A DNA stretch of 64,000 bases from assembly GCA_902779055.1 (NCBI GenBank), contig CACZAD010000016.1, positions 42,063 to 106,062 on the forward strand, given 5' to 3'. Made by a program: the position numbers and the translations under genes. Below, in pieces: positions 1 to 9,076 of this stretch; position 1 is the stretch's first letter, and the number at the start of each line of letters is the position of its first letter. The DNA is from Fibrobacter succinogenes. GTDB lineage: Bacteria > Fibrobacterota > Fibrobacteria > Fibrobacterales > Fibrobacteraceae. The notes under the pieces are model-generated. The model searched no databases. It saw only the letters and a list, made by a program, of their open reading frames with translations, and was not told the DNA's origin.

Positions 1-137
1 AGGAAATTGCATCGCTCTTTCGCCAAAACAACATTTACAAGTACATCTCCGATATGTACGAGGAATTTCATATTCAGGGTGACGAAGCCAACCTGAAAGA
101 AATCGAAGCTTACCTTAAAGCAAAGGGAGTTGCATAA
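1..137 (+). CDS. DUF3791-like small protein, 3' part only
   Basis: The frame is open from the left edge and gives 44 residues. It ends at a TAA whose last base is the first base of the next start codon (TAATG), so it is probably translationally coupled to the DUF3990 gene. The visible part contains 'LFRQNNIYKYISDMYEEF' followed closely by a C-terminal 'EIEAYLKAKG' helix. This resembles the C-terminal half of DUF3791 proteins, small helical proteins usually encoded directly before a DUF3990 gene. The start lies outside the window. Function is unknown; an antitoxin-like role is only inferred from the pairing. Confidence 0.6.
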   Translation, partial: EIASLFRQNNIYKYISDMYEEFHIQGDEANLKEIEAYLKAKGVA

Positions 138-505
138 TGGCAAAAACAATTCTCTACCATGGTAGCTACTGCATCGTACAAAAGCCAAACCTTTCCTTAT
201 GCAATATGGATAAGGATTTCGGTCAAGGCTTCTACTTGACAACAAGCAGAAGTCAAGCGGAAAAATTCGTAAGCACATCCATTAAAAAAGCCATTGCAAG
301 AAAAATCGTTCCGTCATCATACTGCCGCGGTTTTATAAACAAGTTTGAATTTGACAACATAGAAAATTTATCTTGCCATATATTTCAGAACGCCGACGCG
401 TCGTGGTTGCATTGTGTTGCAGCTCACCGCAAAAGGGGATGCATAAAAGGCGAATTCGAAAAGACCAATGGTGTTTCAAAACACAAAAGAGCCTTGATTG
501 CCTAA
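137..505 (+). CDS. DUF3990 family protein (ADP-ribosyltransferase-like fold)
   Basis: This 122-residue protein opens with 'ILYHGSYCIVQKPNL' and then 'KDFGQGFYLTTSRSQAEKF'. That is the hallmark of DUF3990, a family placed near the ADP-ribosyltransferase superfamily because of its YHG and G-FYLT-S signatures. The length is short for the family, and the C-terminal half (after about residue 85) is Lys/Arg-rich and weakly conserved, so it may be truncated or divergent. It is coupled to the DUF3791-like gene upstream and followed 28 nt later by a third small gene. This three-gene order recurs in gut bacteria and suggests a toxin-antitoxin-like or defence role, which is inference. Base composition is AT-rich compared with the core genes. 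Confidence 0.7.
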   Translation: MAKTILYHGSYCIVQKPNLSLCNMDKDFGQGFYLTTSRSQAEKFVSTSIKKAIARKIVPSSYCRGFINKFEFDNIENLSCHIFQNADASWLHCVAAHRKRGCIKGEFEKTNGVSKHKRALIA

Positions 506-533
506 AATTCATTTCGTCCGAGGAAGTCTAAGC

Positions 534-752
534 ATGGAAAAAAAAATCAACTTCGCTATGAACCTGCTCGCGCAAATGACAATCCGCACTATTGCTAAGC
601 GCTCCGGCGCAGACCCATTGGAGGTCATTGCCGATTTTATGGAATCAGACACAGCCAAAATTCTGTACGACAAAGAAACTGGACTTTGGGAAAACGGTCC
701 CGACTACATAGCCAACGAATACGAGCAAGAAAAAGCCTTAAAGGCTTCTTAA
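534..752 (+). CDS. Small protein of the DUF3791/DUF3990 module
   Basis: The start is taken at the ATG preceded by GAGGAAG about 8 nt upstream; an in-frame TTG 36 nt earlier has no ribosome binding site. The 72-residue product is predicted helical and ends with 'LYDKETGLWENGPDYIANEY', a pattern (LYD-ETGLW--GP-YI---Y) that recurs in small proteins next to DUF3990 genes. No catalytic motif is visible. It is the third member of the module; a partner or antitoxin role is inferred only from this context. Confidence 0.6.
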   Translation: MEKKINFAMNLLAQMTIRTIAKRSGADPLEVIADFMESDTAKILYDKETGLWENGPDYIANEYEQEKALKAS

Positions 753-769
753 TCTATCAGGAGCGAAAA

Positions 770-1477
770 ATGGATAGCAAAACTGACGAAAAAAGAAAAA
801 TGCAAGAGGCAATGGAACAGGCTACATCAAAAGACCAGGTAAAGGCATTGCTTAGCATGTATTCCGATGTTGCGTCTCCTAAGGCCTTATGCATTGCATT
901 CGAAAAGCTCTTCATTGACGAAACAACAGGCTTTTCAAGAGCCGTCACAGTAGACGAACTCGTCCTTTTACACAAAGATTTTAAAACCAGTAACGGAATG
1001 TCCTGGTGCCGTTCTGACACAAGCTATCTAGGAAAAAAATACGTTATCAGACGCGATCAAAAAGGTGGTAGCGTATATTCAGTCAAGGCCGATGGATTCA
1101 AAAAAGCAATACATTCATCCGACATCAGACCGGACATCCTTAAAACCATAACAAAGCAAAAGTGTTCCATCCTGGATGTGACCTCAATGATTGAATGTGA
1201 CCACAAAGATGGTATGAAGAACGACCTATCCGTCGCCATAAAAGAATCACAGAAATTGAGTGACTTTCAGGCCTTGTCAAAAGCAGCGAATGACGCCAAA
1301 CGCCAACATTGTAAAAACTGCAGAACCACAGGCGAACGATATGACGCAAAACGCTTAGGGTATAAGGTTTCCTTCACCCATGGAGACGAGCATTCCAAAG
1401 TGTGTGTTGGCTGTTATTGGTACGACCCAAAAAAATTCAACGAAGAAATTTCCAGTTCGTTCGAGAAAAAGGACTAG
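770..1477 (+). CDS. Putative HNH-type endonuclease with zinc-binding Cys pairs
   Basis: The start is the ATG behind AGGAG (758-763); a longer frame from 686 overlaps the previous gene and has no such site. The 235-residue protein has an HNH-like core in its C-terminal half: 'IECDHKDG' (D144-H145), then 'LSDFQALSKAANDAKRQH' with N174 and H180, matching the spacing H...N...H of 'DH..G..NLQ.LC..CN..K' nucleases. Two CxxC pairs (C181/C184 and C212/C215) could bind a structural zinc. Such an arrangement occurs in type II restriction endonucleases, but no methyltransferase gene is visible here, so restriction is not established. The N-terminal 130 residues are unrecognised. It follows the DUF3990 module by 17 nt and may share its transcript. 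Confidence 0.5.
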   Translation: MDSKTDEKRKMQEAMEQATSKDQVKALLSMYSDVASPKALCIAFEKLFIDETTGFSRAVTVDELVLLHKDFKTSNGMSWCRSDTSYLGKKYVIRRDQKGGSVYSVKADGFKKAIHSSDIRPDILKTITKQKCSILDVTSMIECDHKDGMKNDLSVAIKESQKLSDFQALSKAANDAKRQHCKNCRTTGERYDAKRLGYKVSFTHGDEHSKVCVGCYWYDPKKFNEEISSSFEKKD

Positions 1478-1598
1478 AATTCTTTTCTAGAAGTTTATTT
1501 TAATTAAGCATTTAATTATAGTTTATCACCATTAGGAATCGTAATTAGCTTACTCAAAAAATTTTCTACCTTTTTGCTCCAAAAAGGAGATTCAACAA

Positions 1599-3155
1599 AT
1601 GAAGCATTACGCATTCCTATTCTCATCTATTTTATCATTAACATTTTTTACTGCCTGCGGTGATAACGATAATAGCGTTACCCCACACGATTCCGAAGAC
1701 TCGTCCTCGTCCATCAGCGAAGACATTTCTTCATCGAGCAAAAATCAGGGAAATGACGGCTCGGAAAGCTCCATGACGAGCAGTTCCGCGAAGTCCTCCT
1801 CCAGCAACGCAAGCGACCTTTCCAAGTATGACTTCGTATGGGACACATTCGCCGAAGCGTTCACCACCACCTGCGACGCCTCCCGAGAAGGCAAGATTGG
1901 TCTTGCCCGCTATGCCGAAGATAGCGAGCTCATCTGTACCCACGACGAATTCCTCGACAAGTGGGGCTGGCTTTCCCCCTCATCCAGTTCCGTGGCCTCC
2001 AGCTCTTCTGCGCCGTCGAGTTCCAGCAGCATAGTGAGAAAACTGGAATCGTGCAAAACAGAAGACGAGGACAACTGCGTGTACGACACGCTTACCGACG
2101 AACGCGACGGCAAGACTTACAAGACTGTAAAAATCGGCGAACAAGAATGGATGGCCGAAAATCTCAACTACAAAACAGAAAACAGTTACTGCTACAAAGA
2201 TGACGAAAAAAAGTGCGACTCCTATGGCAGGTTCTACACCTGGGAATCCGCAAAGACCATCTGCCCCGAAGGCTGGCATCTTCCGACAGTCGCTGAATTC
2301 GAGACTTTGATTACCGCCGTTGACGGCGGTTCCACAGCCTCCAACAGAGCCAGCTTAAGCCTCTTGCAAAGAGCCTCAGACAATTATGGATTTACAGCCA
2401 TCGAAGCCGGTTGCAGAAATTCAAGCGGAGACTATGTTCGAATCGGAAGCGACGCCGACTTCTGGAGTGCCACGGAAAATGACAGCGAAGAAGCATTCAC
2501 CTTTTTCTTGAACAAGATCAACGGCTCAGCACACCAATACACCACTCAAAAGGATTTCGCACAATCCGTTCGCTGCCTCAAAGGCGCTTCTACAAAACAG
2601 AGTCCTGCAACCGAAACAGCCTACTCCGGAAGCTACGGCACCCTTACCGACGAGCGTGACAGACAGACCTACAAGACCGTAGAAATCGGCAGCCAAACCT
2701 GGATGGCAGAGAACCTCAAATTCGATACAGAAGAAAGCGTCTGCTACGGCAGCTCCGCCGAAAACTGCGAAAAGTATGGTCGTCTGTACCCATGGAGCGA
2801 TGCAAAGGACGGCGCATGCCCCGCAGGTTGGCACTTGCCTTCTTACGGAGAATTCGAGCAACTCATCAAAACCATCGGCGAAAAGAACACTGCCGGAAGA
2901 AAGCTCAAATCCACAACAGGCTGGAACAACAACGGAAACGGTACGGACGCCTATGGCTTTGCCGCCCTGCCGGCAGCATTCGACGGATTCTCTCTTGATT
3001 CCCTCGGCAATCTCGGCTCTAGCGCAAACTTCTGGAGTTCTACAAGGGATGACAAATACGCATACCGCATGTACATCCTTTTCTCCGATGACGATGTGGG
3101 CTTAAACCTCACCTACAGCGACGATAACCTTTCCATCCGCTGCGTAAAGGACTAA
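1599..3155 (+). CDS. Lipoprotein with two Fibrobacter major paralogous domains
   Basis: This 518-residue protein has a lipoprotein signal ('ILSLTFFTAC', acylated Cys 20) and an AAGGAGA ribosome binding site. Two serine-rich low-complexity linkers follow, around residues 28-72 and 128-146. There are two tandem copies of the TIGR02145 'F. succinogenes major paralogous domain', about residues 165-328 and 350-517. Each starts with 'LTDERDG.TYKTV.IG...WMAENL', contains a 'CP.GWHLP...EFE.LI' block and ends in '.RC.K'. The fold resembles formylglycine-generating-enzyme/C-type-lectin-like modules that are probably anchored on the cell surface. The exact role is unknown; surface binding is inferred. 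It ends at a bidirectional terminator. Confidence 0.85.
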   Translation: MKHYAFLFSSILSLTFFTACGDNDNSVTPHDSEDSSSSISEDISSSSKNQGNDGSESSMTSSSAKSSSSNASDLSKYDFVWDTFAEAFTTTCDASREGKIGLARYAEDSELICTHDEFLDKWGWLSPSSSSVASSSSAPSSSSSIVRKLESCKTEDEDNCVYDTLTDERDGKTYKTVKIGEQEWMAENLNYKTENSYCYKDDEKKCDSYGRFYTWESAKTICPEGWHLPTVAEFETLITAVDGGSTASNRASLSLLQRASDNYGFTAIEAGCRNSSGDYVRIGSDADFWSATENDSEEAFTFFLNKINGSAHQYTTQKDFAQSVRCLKGASTKQSPATETAYSGSYGTLTDERDRQTYKTVEIGSQTWMAENLKFDTEESVCYGSSAENCEKYGRLYPWSDAKDGACPAGWHLPSYGEFEQLIKTIGEKNTAGRKLKSTTGWNNNGNGTDAYGFAALPAAFDGFSLDSLGNLGSSANFWSSTRDDKYAYRMYILFSDDDVGLNLTYSDDNLSIRCVKD

Positions 3156-3212
3156 CTCTTTCGTCTTACGACAACAGCATTTTTGCAAATTACCAGTACT
3201 TATTAAAAAGTC

Positions 3213-3241
3213 AAAAGCGAACCCTAAGGTTCGCTTTTTGT
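3213..3241. terminator. Bidirectional rho-independent terminator
   Basis: An 11-bp stem (AAAAGCGAACC paired with GGTTCGCTTTT) with a CTAA loop and A/T tracts on both sides lies between two convergent genes and can serve both. Confidence 0.85.
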
Positions 3242-3267
3242 TTTACAATTCATTTTAAGCACTTACT

Positions 3268-3882
3268 TTAAAAAGCAAAGCCCACATACAAGTTCGTATC
3301 GTAAGCCAATCCATCCGCAGGATTGCCCGTAGCGTGAACATCATCGGAGCCCGAAGCAAAAATCTTCATATAACCCAAGCCGGCATCAAAGCCAGCAATA
3401 AAAGAGCCCCATTGCGTCTTATAGCCAGCAAGAAGAATGGCTCCAAATCCATGTGCGGACGCATGCACCGTTTCGTTTTTGCACCCTCCCAAAAGGGAGC
3501 AATAATCGATTTCACGGCTTCCCGTGCCATAAACATACTCAATTTCAGGTTCTACATACCATCCCCGACGATTTCCATCCGTCTTAAAAAGGCGCCCATC
3601 GCATTTGATAAAAAAGCGAGTTCCAGCTGCAATGCCTAAACCGTGAATGGAAGCAGATTCATACTTTCCGGTGAAGAAAACAGGACGGGCAACAACCGAA
3701 ACATTGTCACTAACACCAGCTTCAAAGGTCGTCCAAAAATAAAACACGCCAAGCGAAGCATAATTAATAATCGTTCCCACAGGATGGAACGCTATCGAGT
3801 ATCGTGTATCGGCCTCAGCGGTTTCTTCAGCCAGCGCAATACTAGAAGCCAATACTAACGAAAGAACAATTTTTTTAAACAT
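3268..3882 (-). CDS. Secreted barrel-like protein of unknown function
   Basis: This 204-residue protein starts with a Sec signal peptide (MFKKIVLSLVLASSIALA, cleavage likely after ALA). The mature part is rich in alternating aromatic and glycine residues, with several short strand-like segments such as 'RYSIAFHPVGTIINYASLG' and a terminal 'DTNLYVGFAF' that ends in Phe. That is compatible with a small outer-membrane beta-barrel. Two Cys in 'DYCSLLGGC' could form a disulfide. AAAGG precedes the start. It is the last gene before the bidirectional terminator and lies just downstream of priA on the same strand. No specific function can be assigned. Confidence 0.6.
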   Translation of the reverse strand: MFKKIVLSLVLASSIALAEETAEADTRYSIAFHPVGTIINYASLGVFYFWTTFEAGVSDNVSVVARPVFFTGKYESASIHGLGIAAGTRFFIKCDGRLFKTDGNRRGWYVEPEIEYVYGTGSREIDYCSLLGGCKNETVHASAHGFGAILLAGYKTQWGSFIAGFDAGLGYMKIFASGSDDVHATGNPADGLAYDTNLYVGFAF

Positions 3883-3920
3883 AAAAGCCTTTGGGCTAAA
3901 ACAAATTAACGATGCGAAAT

Positions 3921-5978
3921 TTAGTCTAATTCGACCTTAATGTCAACATTGGGAACCCACGGCTTCGGAGCATTCAAAATCGGGGCCAGCACCTTACGAA
4001 CAGAAGAAAGATTTTGAGTCTTTATATAAAGCTTTACCCAAAATACATTCTGCACTTTCGGAACAAACGCATCGACGGGGCCAAGCACCGTCAACGAAGA
4101 TTCCTGATGCAAAACTTTTTCAAGACGCTCCACCGTTTCGCGGAGTAACGATTCATCACGCGAGCCGCAACTGATTTCTACAAGCTTGCAGAACGGCGGG
4201 TAAAAAGCCATCTGTCGATTTGCAACTTCCAATTCGGCAAAGCCTTCAAAGTCATGGCGAATGGCAAACTGCATTACAGGTTCTGTCGGGTTCAAAGTTT
4301 GAATCAAAACTTTTCCGCCGCCTTCGGCACGCCCCGCACGACCAGCCGTTTGGCTCAGCAGCTGGAACAGTTTTTCGGTCGAGCGAAAATCAGGAATTCC
4401 AAGTCCAGAATCAGCACCAACAATCCCGACAAGCTTGACGCCCGGGAAATCGTGCCCCTTGGCGACCATCTGCGTTCCGAGCAATATATTGTATTCGCGA
4501 TTGCGGAACGAATTCAGAATTTTTTCGACAGCGCCCACGTTCTGCGTCGTATCACGATCCATGCGGATGACCTTTGCATCGGCCACCCATTCCTGGATTT
4601 CTTCTTCTAGCTTTTCAATGGCGCCACCGACAAATTCATACGTTTCGGCACCGCACGATGAACACGGCGTATTCACTGGATACAGCGCGGCACAGTAATG
4701 GCACATCAATGCATTGTACTGTTTATGGTACACAAGCGGAATATGGCAGTGCTTGCAATAAAGCGTTTCACCACATTTAGAACAAACTCTTATCTTAGAG
4801 TATCCGCGACGATTCATGAGGATAATCGCCTGGTTTCCGCCGGCAATGCAATCCGAAAGCGCATCGCGCAAATCAGGTGACATCAGTACACCCTTCTGCT
4901 GGCGCACCTTGCCCATATCGATAATGTGGACATCCGGAAGCGGAGCCGATGTCGCACGGTTCTTTAGCGTCAAAAGCTTGAGGTGTCCTTCCCTTGCGTT
5001 GCGAAATGTTTCAAGGCAAGGCGTTGCACTGCCAAGCACGACAAGCGCGCCGTGCTTCTGCGCCAAATGGAAAGCCAAGTCCCGCGTGTGGTAACGTGGA
5101 GCCGGATCCTGCTGCTTGAATGAGGAATCATGTTCTTCATCCAGAATCACAACATCAAATTCAAACGGCGAAAGAATTGCACTACGGGTGCCCAGCACAA
5201 CTTTTGCAGACCCGTCAAGAATCGAAAGATACCCAGCCCTCTTTTGCGGAGCCGACAAAGCCGAATGCAGCACGACTACGGGAACCTTCAAAAAGTCTTC
5301 GAACCTCGATGCCGTCTGTGGAGTAAGACCAATTTCGGGAACAAGGATCAGCACGCGCTTATGGCGTTTTAAGGCCTCGCGCACTAATTCCTGATAAACT
5401 CTCGTTTTTCCACTTCCAGTCACGCCATGCAGGAGCGTTCCACGAAAACCATCCTTATCCAGATCTTGAACAAGACTGGCTAGTGCAGTCTCTTGTTCGT
5501 CTGTCAAGGGCGGCATCTCCGGACATGCGCCATTTTCGAGCAAATCTGACGAGGACTCCCCGTCCGGGCTTGCATTTTTTTCGGCAAACAGGGCATCGAG
5601 GAACTTGTCAAAATCGGCAGGCCAAAAGACATTCAACGTACGCATCGGCGTCGAGATGTAATACTTGGCTACCCATTCCAGCGATTCCATATAACGTTCG
5701 GAAAAGACGTAACCGGACTCGTGCGGATACGCACAGCGGACATCAAACGAAGGCTTTTCGCTATGGACCCGGCTCACCAGGGCAAGCGTGGGCTTACGGT
5801 TGGCAAGCTGGACCCAAACGACACTCCCGCGAACGACTGTCACGCCATCCGGCACACCGTATGTAAAAACCGATGGAGCCAAAGGTATATAAACTTCGCA
5901 AAAACGTGCGAGAAGCGCCGAATTACAGCGTTCCCTTACAATTTCTGGAGCCTTTGTCCTTGGAATTCTTTTAGCCAC
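3921..5978 (-). CDS. priA: Primosomal protein N' (replication restart helicase PriA)
   Basis: This 685-residue protein is a normal length for PriA, a 3'-to-5' helicase that reloads the replisome at stalled forks. The N-terminal DNA-binding domain ('EVYIPLAPSVFTYGVP', from residue 28) is followed by the helicase core with Walker A 'GVTGSGKT' (185-192) and a DEEH box (280-283). Next come the paired cysteines of the zinc-binding insert ('CSKCGETLYCKHC', 'CHYCAALYP', 'CSSCG') and motif VI 'QTAGRAGRA'. The start is GTG; no ribosome binding site precedes it, but a TATCTT hexamer sits 7 nt upstream, suggesting a leaderless message (see promoter at 5986). Confidence 0.95.
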   Translation of the reverse strand: MAKRIPRTKAPEIVRERCNSALLARFCEVYIPLAPSVFTYGVPDGVTVVRGSVVWVQLANRKPTLALVSRVHSEKPSFDVRCAYPHESGYVFSERYMESLEWVAKYYISTPMRTLNVFWPADFDKFLDALFAEKNASPDGESSSDLLENGACPEMPPLTDEQETALASLVQDLDKDGFRGTLLHGVTGSGKTRVYQELVREALKRHKRVLILVPEIGLTPQTASRFEDFLKVPVVVLHSALSAPQKRAGYLSILDGSAKVVLGTRSAILSPFEFDVVILDEEHDSSFKQQDPAPRYHTRDLAFHLAQKHGALVVLGSATPCLETFRNAREGHLKLLTLKNRATSAPLPDVHIIDMGKVRQQKGVLMSPDLRDALSDCIAGGNQAIILMNRRGYSKIRVCSKCGETLYCKHCHIPLVYHKQYNALMCHYCAALYPVNTPCSSCGAETYEFVGGAIEKLEEEIQEWVADAKVIRMDRDTTQNVGAVEKILNSFRNREYNILLGTQMVAKGHDFPGVKLVGIVGADSGLGIPDFRSTEKLFQLLSQTAGRAGRAEGGGKVLIQTLNPTEPVMQFAIRHDFEGFAELEVANRQMAFYPPFCKLVEISCGSRDESLLRETVERLEKVLHQESSLTVLGPVDAFVPKVQNVFWVKLYIKTQNLSSVRKVLAPILNAPKPWVPNVDIKVELD

Positions 5979-5985
5979 GGGGGCA

Positions 5986-5991
5986 AAGATA
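5986..5991 (-). promoter_or_regulatory. -10 element directly before priA (leaderless)
   Basis: TATCTT read on the minus strand ends 7 nt before the GTG of priA. Transcription would be expected to start at or within a base or two of the start codon. The same TATCTTTG core stands before miaB. Confidence 0.55.
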
Positions 5992-6103
5992 GTTATTGTA
6001 TGTAAATAGGCGTAAAATCGAGACGTTTTTTTTACTATAACTTTTTTTTTAGTTAGATTATGCTATACGGAGCCGTGAAGTTCCGCCTACCTTTGGAGAT
6101 ATT

Positions 6104-9013
6104 ATGAGCTTTTTTGACGCATTTAAACCGAAATGGCAAAATTCCAACCCTGCCAAGCGTATCGACGCCATTAATGAGTTGGATGAACTCAGTAGTCAAG
6201 ATATTGTCGAACGAGTAGCCCTTTCCGATGATAATGTTGAAGTTCGAATGGCTGCAATTAAGAAACTTGCAATTATTAAGACACTTCAAGATATTTCTAC
6301 GAAAGACAGTGACTCCGGCGTGCGCCGTCTGGCCGAAGCAAGAGCCTTTGAAGAAATCGTCAAAAAGCTGAAAAACTTTAACGATTCGAACTTGAGCGAA
6401 GAAGTCCGTGGTTACATCAACACCATCAAGGACACCCGCTATGTCGAAGACGTCCTCAAGGCTACAAACAACATAAATCTCAAAAAGGAACTGGTCAAGC
6501 AGTCCAGCAAGCAGTCCCTGCTCGCTCAGATCGCATGCCGTGATTCCAGCGAAGAAATCGCTCTGGATGCCGCAGAACGCGTCACCTCGGAATCGTTGCA
6601 GGCCGACCTTGTCAAGAACTCCAAGCACGTTTCTGTCCGCAAGAAGATTTCGGACAAGATCCGCGCCAAGAAGGAAGCCGAAGATAACGGCAAGAAGGCA
6701 GCCGAACTCTTGCAGAGCAAGCGCGAAGCCCTGATCAAGCAGGCCCACTTCCTCGCCGCCCAGAAGGACGCATTTGCCACCAAGCCGCAGTTCGAAGCCC
6801 TGATGAAGGAAGCTCAAGCTCTTGGTATGGGCGATTCTACTGCAACGCTCAATGAAATTTACGATAGCTTCAACAAGTTCTACGAAGAAGCCAACGCCGC
6901 CAAGGTTGCCGCAGAAAATGCCGAAGCCGAAAAGCAGGCTAAGGTCCAGCATCTGACAGAAACGCTCGCTGAACTCGAAGCTATGCTCGAAGCCAAAACG
7001 ACCGAAGAAAACGCCGAACGCGTGAACGCGATCGTCGAAGAATGGACTGCCAACAAGTCCATTATGGACGCCGCAGCAATCAAGCGTTTCAACAACGCCT
7101 ACTTCAAGTCTCAGGAAGCAAAGAAGATCGTGATTCCGACAGCCGAATCGGACGCCTCCGGCGAAGAAGAAAAGGCCATCCGTCAGAGCCTTCTCGAACG
7201 CCTCCAGGCCCTCTCCGAAACGGAAATCGACGAAAATACGGGCAAGCACCTGCACGCCATTGTCCGTGAATGGGAAAAGCTCGTACTCCTCGAAGGCGAC
7301 GATCCGATTCTCCAGGCTTACAACGCTCTCCGCACCAAGCTGAGCGAATTGATCTCGACTTACAACGAAAAGGCACAGAAGGTCATCGAAGAAAATTCGA
7401 AGAAGCTCCGTACCCTCATCGAACGCATCCAGAACATCGACGAAAACCAGGAATTCCGCGAAATCCACAAGATCCTCCGTGACACATACCAGGAATGGAA
7501 GGAAATCGTTGGCGAACAGAAGTTCAAGTACCACGATCTCTGGCAGGAATACAAGATTGCCACTTCCCGCTTCCAGGAAATGCAGCAGTGGGAAAACTGG
7601 CACAACGAAAAGGACCGCGACACCATCATCGAAGAAATGGACGCCCTTTCCAAGGAAACGCCGAGTCAGGATGTTTTGGCCAAGTTCCGCGAACTCTGCG
7701 GCAAGTGGCGTGAAATCGGTCCGATTTCTGCAGCCAAGTTCCAGGACTACCGCGACCGCTTCCAGGCTCTCGTAGACAAGGTCAAGGAAAATTGCGCTCC
7801 GTTCATCGAAGAACAGAACGCCGAACGCCAGAAGAACCTCGCCGACAAGGAAGCCCTCTGCCAGAAGGTCGAAGACCTCGTCGCCAACGCTGAAATTTTC
7901 TGGAAGGACAAGTTCAAGGCCGTTCAGGAAATCCAGGAAAACTGGAAGAACATCGGCATGGTCCCGAAAGAAGCTTTTGCAGCACTCAACAAGCGCTTCA
8001 AGGACGCAGTGAACGCCTTCTATGCCCAACACAAAGAAAACGTGAAGCACGAAGACGAAAGCCGCGAAGCCAACTACGAAAAGAAGGTAGCCCTCTGCAT
8101 CGAAGCCGAAGCCATCAAGGATTCGACCGACTGGAACGCCACCTCCAACAAGCTCAAGCAGTTGCAGGACGCCTGGAAGGCCACAGGCCCGGTTCCGAAG
8201 AGCAAGTCCGACGAAATCTGGACCCGCTTCCGTACCGCCTGCGATTCCTTCTTCGAAAAGAAGCGCAACCACTTTGAAGAAATGGATGCCGCCAAGCAAA
8301 AGAACCTCGAACAGAAGCAGGCCCTCTGCGAAAAGCTCGAAGCTCTCGACCTGACCAACATCACTCCGGAAGTCACCGAAGCTTACAAGGCCATCGAAGC
8401 CGAATGGAAGACGATCGGTATGGTTCCAAAAGAAGCCGTCGAATCCATCAACGACCGCTTTAACGCAATCGTCAACAAGATTGTCGCAAAAATGGCCGAA
8501 ACGGATCCGGAACTCCAGGAAAAGATTGCTGAAATCAAGAAGAAGAAGCAGGACTCCATCGAAAAGGTCCGTCAGTTCGCCGAAAGCGCAGGCTCCAACC
8601 AGCTTGCCGACGCCGTCCGTGACATCCAGAAAGAATGGGTCACGCTCGGTTCTTGCGGTAACGACGACGCTGAACTCCAGAAGGCTTTCCGCGAAGCCTG
8701 TGACGACTTCTTCACACGCCGCCGCGACCAGCTCGACATTCAGGAACAAGCCCGTCAGAACAACTTGCAGAAGAAGCTCCTCCTCTGCGAACAGGCCGAA
8801 GACTTGCTCACCGACCTGAACGAACAGACGGTTGTCGCCTCGATGAACAAGGTCAAGCATTTCCGCCGCCTCTGGAAGGAAGTCGGTGCCGTTCCTCGCG
8901 AACACTCCGAAAAGATCTGGAAGCGCTTCAATACGGCTTGTGACCAGGTGTTTGCCTTCGGTCGCAAGGACGAAAAGAAGGAAGAAGCTCCGGCTGCAAC
9001 GACCGAAGCATAA
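6104..9013 (+). CDS. Large DUF349 repeat coiled-coil protein
   Basis: This 969-residue protein is almost entirely helical. The N-terminal 130 residues resemble HEAT-like helices ('VRMAAIKKLAIIKTLQDIS'). About eight or nine DUF349 units follow, recognisable by a Trp-containing block such as 'NWKNIGMVPKEAFAALNKRF', 'AWKATGPVPKSKSDEIWTRF' and 'LWKEVGAVPREHSEKIWKRF'. The role of DUF349 proteins is not well defined, and no enzyme motif is visible. GGAG lies 8 nt before the ATG. Codon use is strongly biased to GAA, AAG and CTC, which leaves the opposite strand free of stop codons and creates a spurious 1125-codon antisense frame. A hairpin terminator follows. Confidence 0.9.
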   Translation: MSFFDAFKPKWQNSNPAKRIDAINELDELSSQDIVERVALSDDNVEVRMAAIKKLAIIKTLQDISTKDSDSGVRRLAEARAFEEIVKKLKNFNDSNLSEEVRGYINTIKDTRYVEDVLKATNNINLKKELVKQSSKQSLLAQIACRDSSEEIALDAAERVTSESLQADLVKNSKHVSVRKKISDKIRAKKEAEDNGKKAAELLQSKREALIKQAHFLAAQKDAFATKPQFEALMKEAQALGMGDSTATLNEIYDSFNKFYEEANAAKVAAENAEAEKQAKVQHLTETLAELEAMLEAKTTEENAERVNAIVEEWTANKSIMDAAAIKRFNNAYFKSQEAKKIVIPTAESDASGEEEKAIRQSLLERLQALSETEIDENTGKHLHAIVREWEKLVLLEGDDPILQAYNALRTKLSELISTYNEKAQKVIEENSKKLRTLIERIQNIDENQEFREIHKILRDTYQEWKEIVGEQKFKYHDLWQEYKIATSRFQEMQQWENWHNEKDRDTIIEEMDALSKETPSQDVLAKFRELCGKWREIGPISAAKFQDYRDRFQALVDKVKENCAPFIEEQNAERQKNLADKEALCQKVEDLVANAEIFWKDKFKAVQEIQENWKNIGMVPKEAFAALNKRFKDAVNAFYAQHKENVKHEDESREANYEKKVALCIEAEAIKDSTDWNATSNKLKQLQDAWKATGPVPKSKSDEIWTRFRTACDSFFEKKRNHFEEMDAAKQKNLEQKQALCEKLEALDLTNITPEVTEAYKAIEAEWKTIGMVPKEAVESINDRFNAIVNKIVAKMAETDPELQEKIAEIKKKKQDSIEKVRQFAESAGSNQLADAVRDIQKEWVTLGSCGNDDAELQKAFREACDDFFTRRRDQLDIQEQARQNNLQKKLLLCEQAEDLLTDLNEQTVVASMNKVKHFRRLWKEVGAVPREHSEKIWKRFNTACDQVFAFGRKDEKKEEAPAATTEA

Positions 9014-9030
9014 GCGAAAAACTTTTAAGC

Positions 9031-9063
9031 AAAAAGAGGATGGCAGAAAAGCCATCCTTTTTC
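9031..9063 (+). terminator. Terminator of the DUF349 gene
   Basis: An 8-bp GC-containing stem (AGGATGGC/GCCATCCT, extendable by A-T pairs) with an AGAAAA loop is followed by a T-rich run. The T-run merges directly into the -10 element of tsaC. Confidence 0.8.
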
Positions 9064-9069
9064 TATTTT
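9064..9069 (+). promoter_or_regulatory. -10 element before tsaC (leaderless)
   Basis: TATTTT ends 7 nt before the ATG, with the spacer TGGGGTC, and no Shine-Dalgarno is present. Any -35 contact would lie inside the preceding terminator hairpin. Confidence 0.5.
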
Positions 9070-9076
9070 TGGGGTC

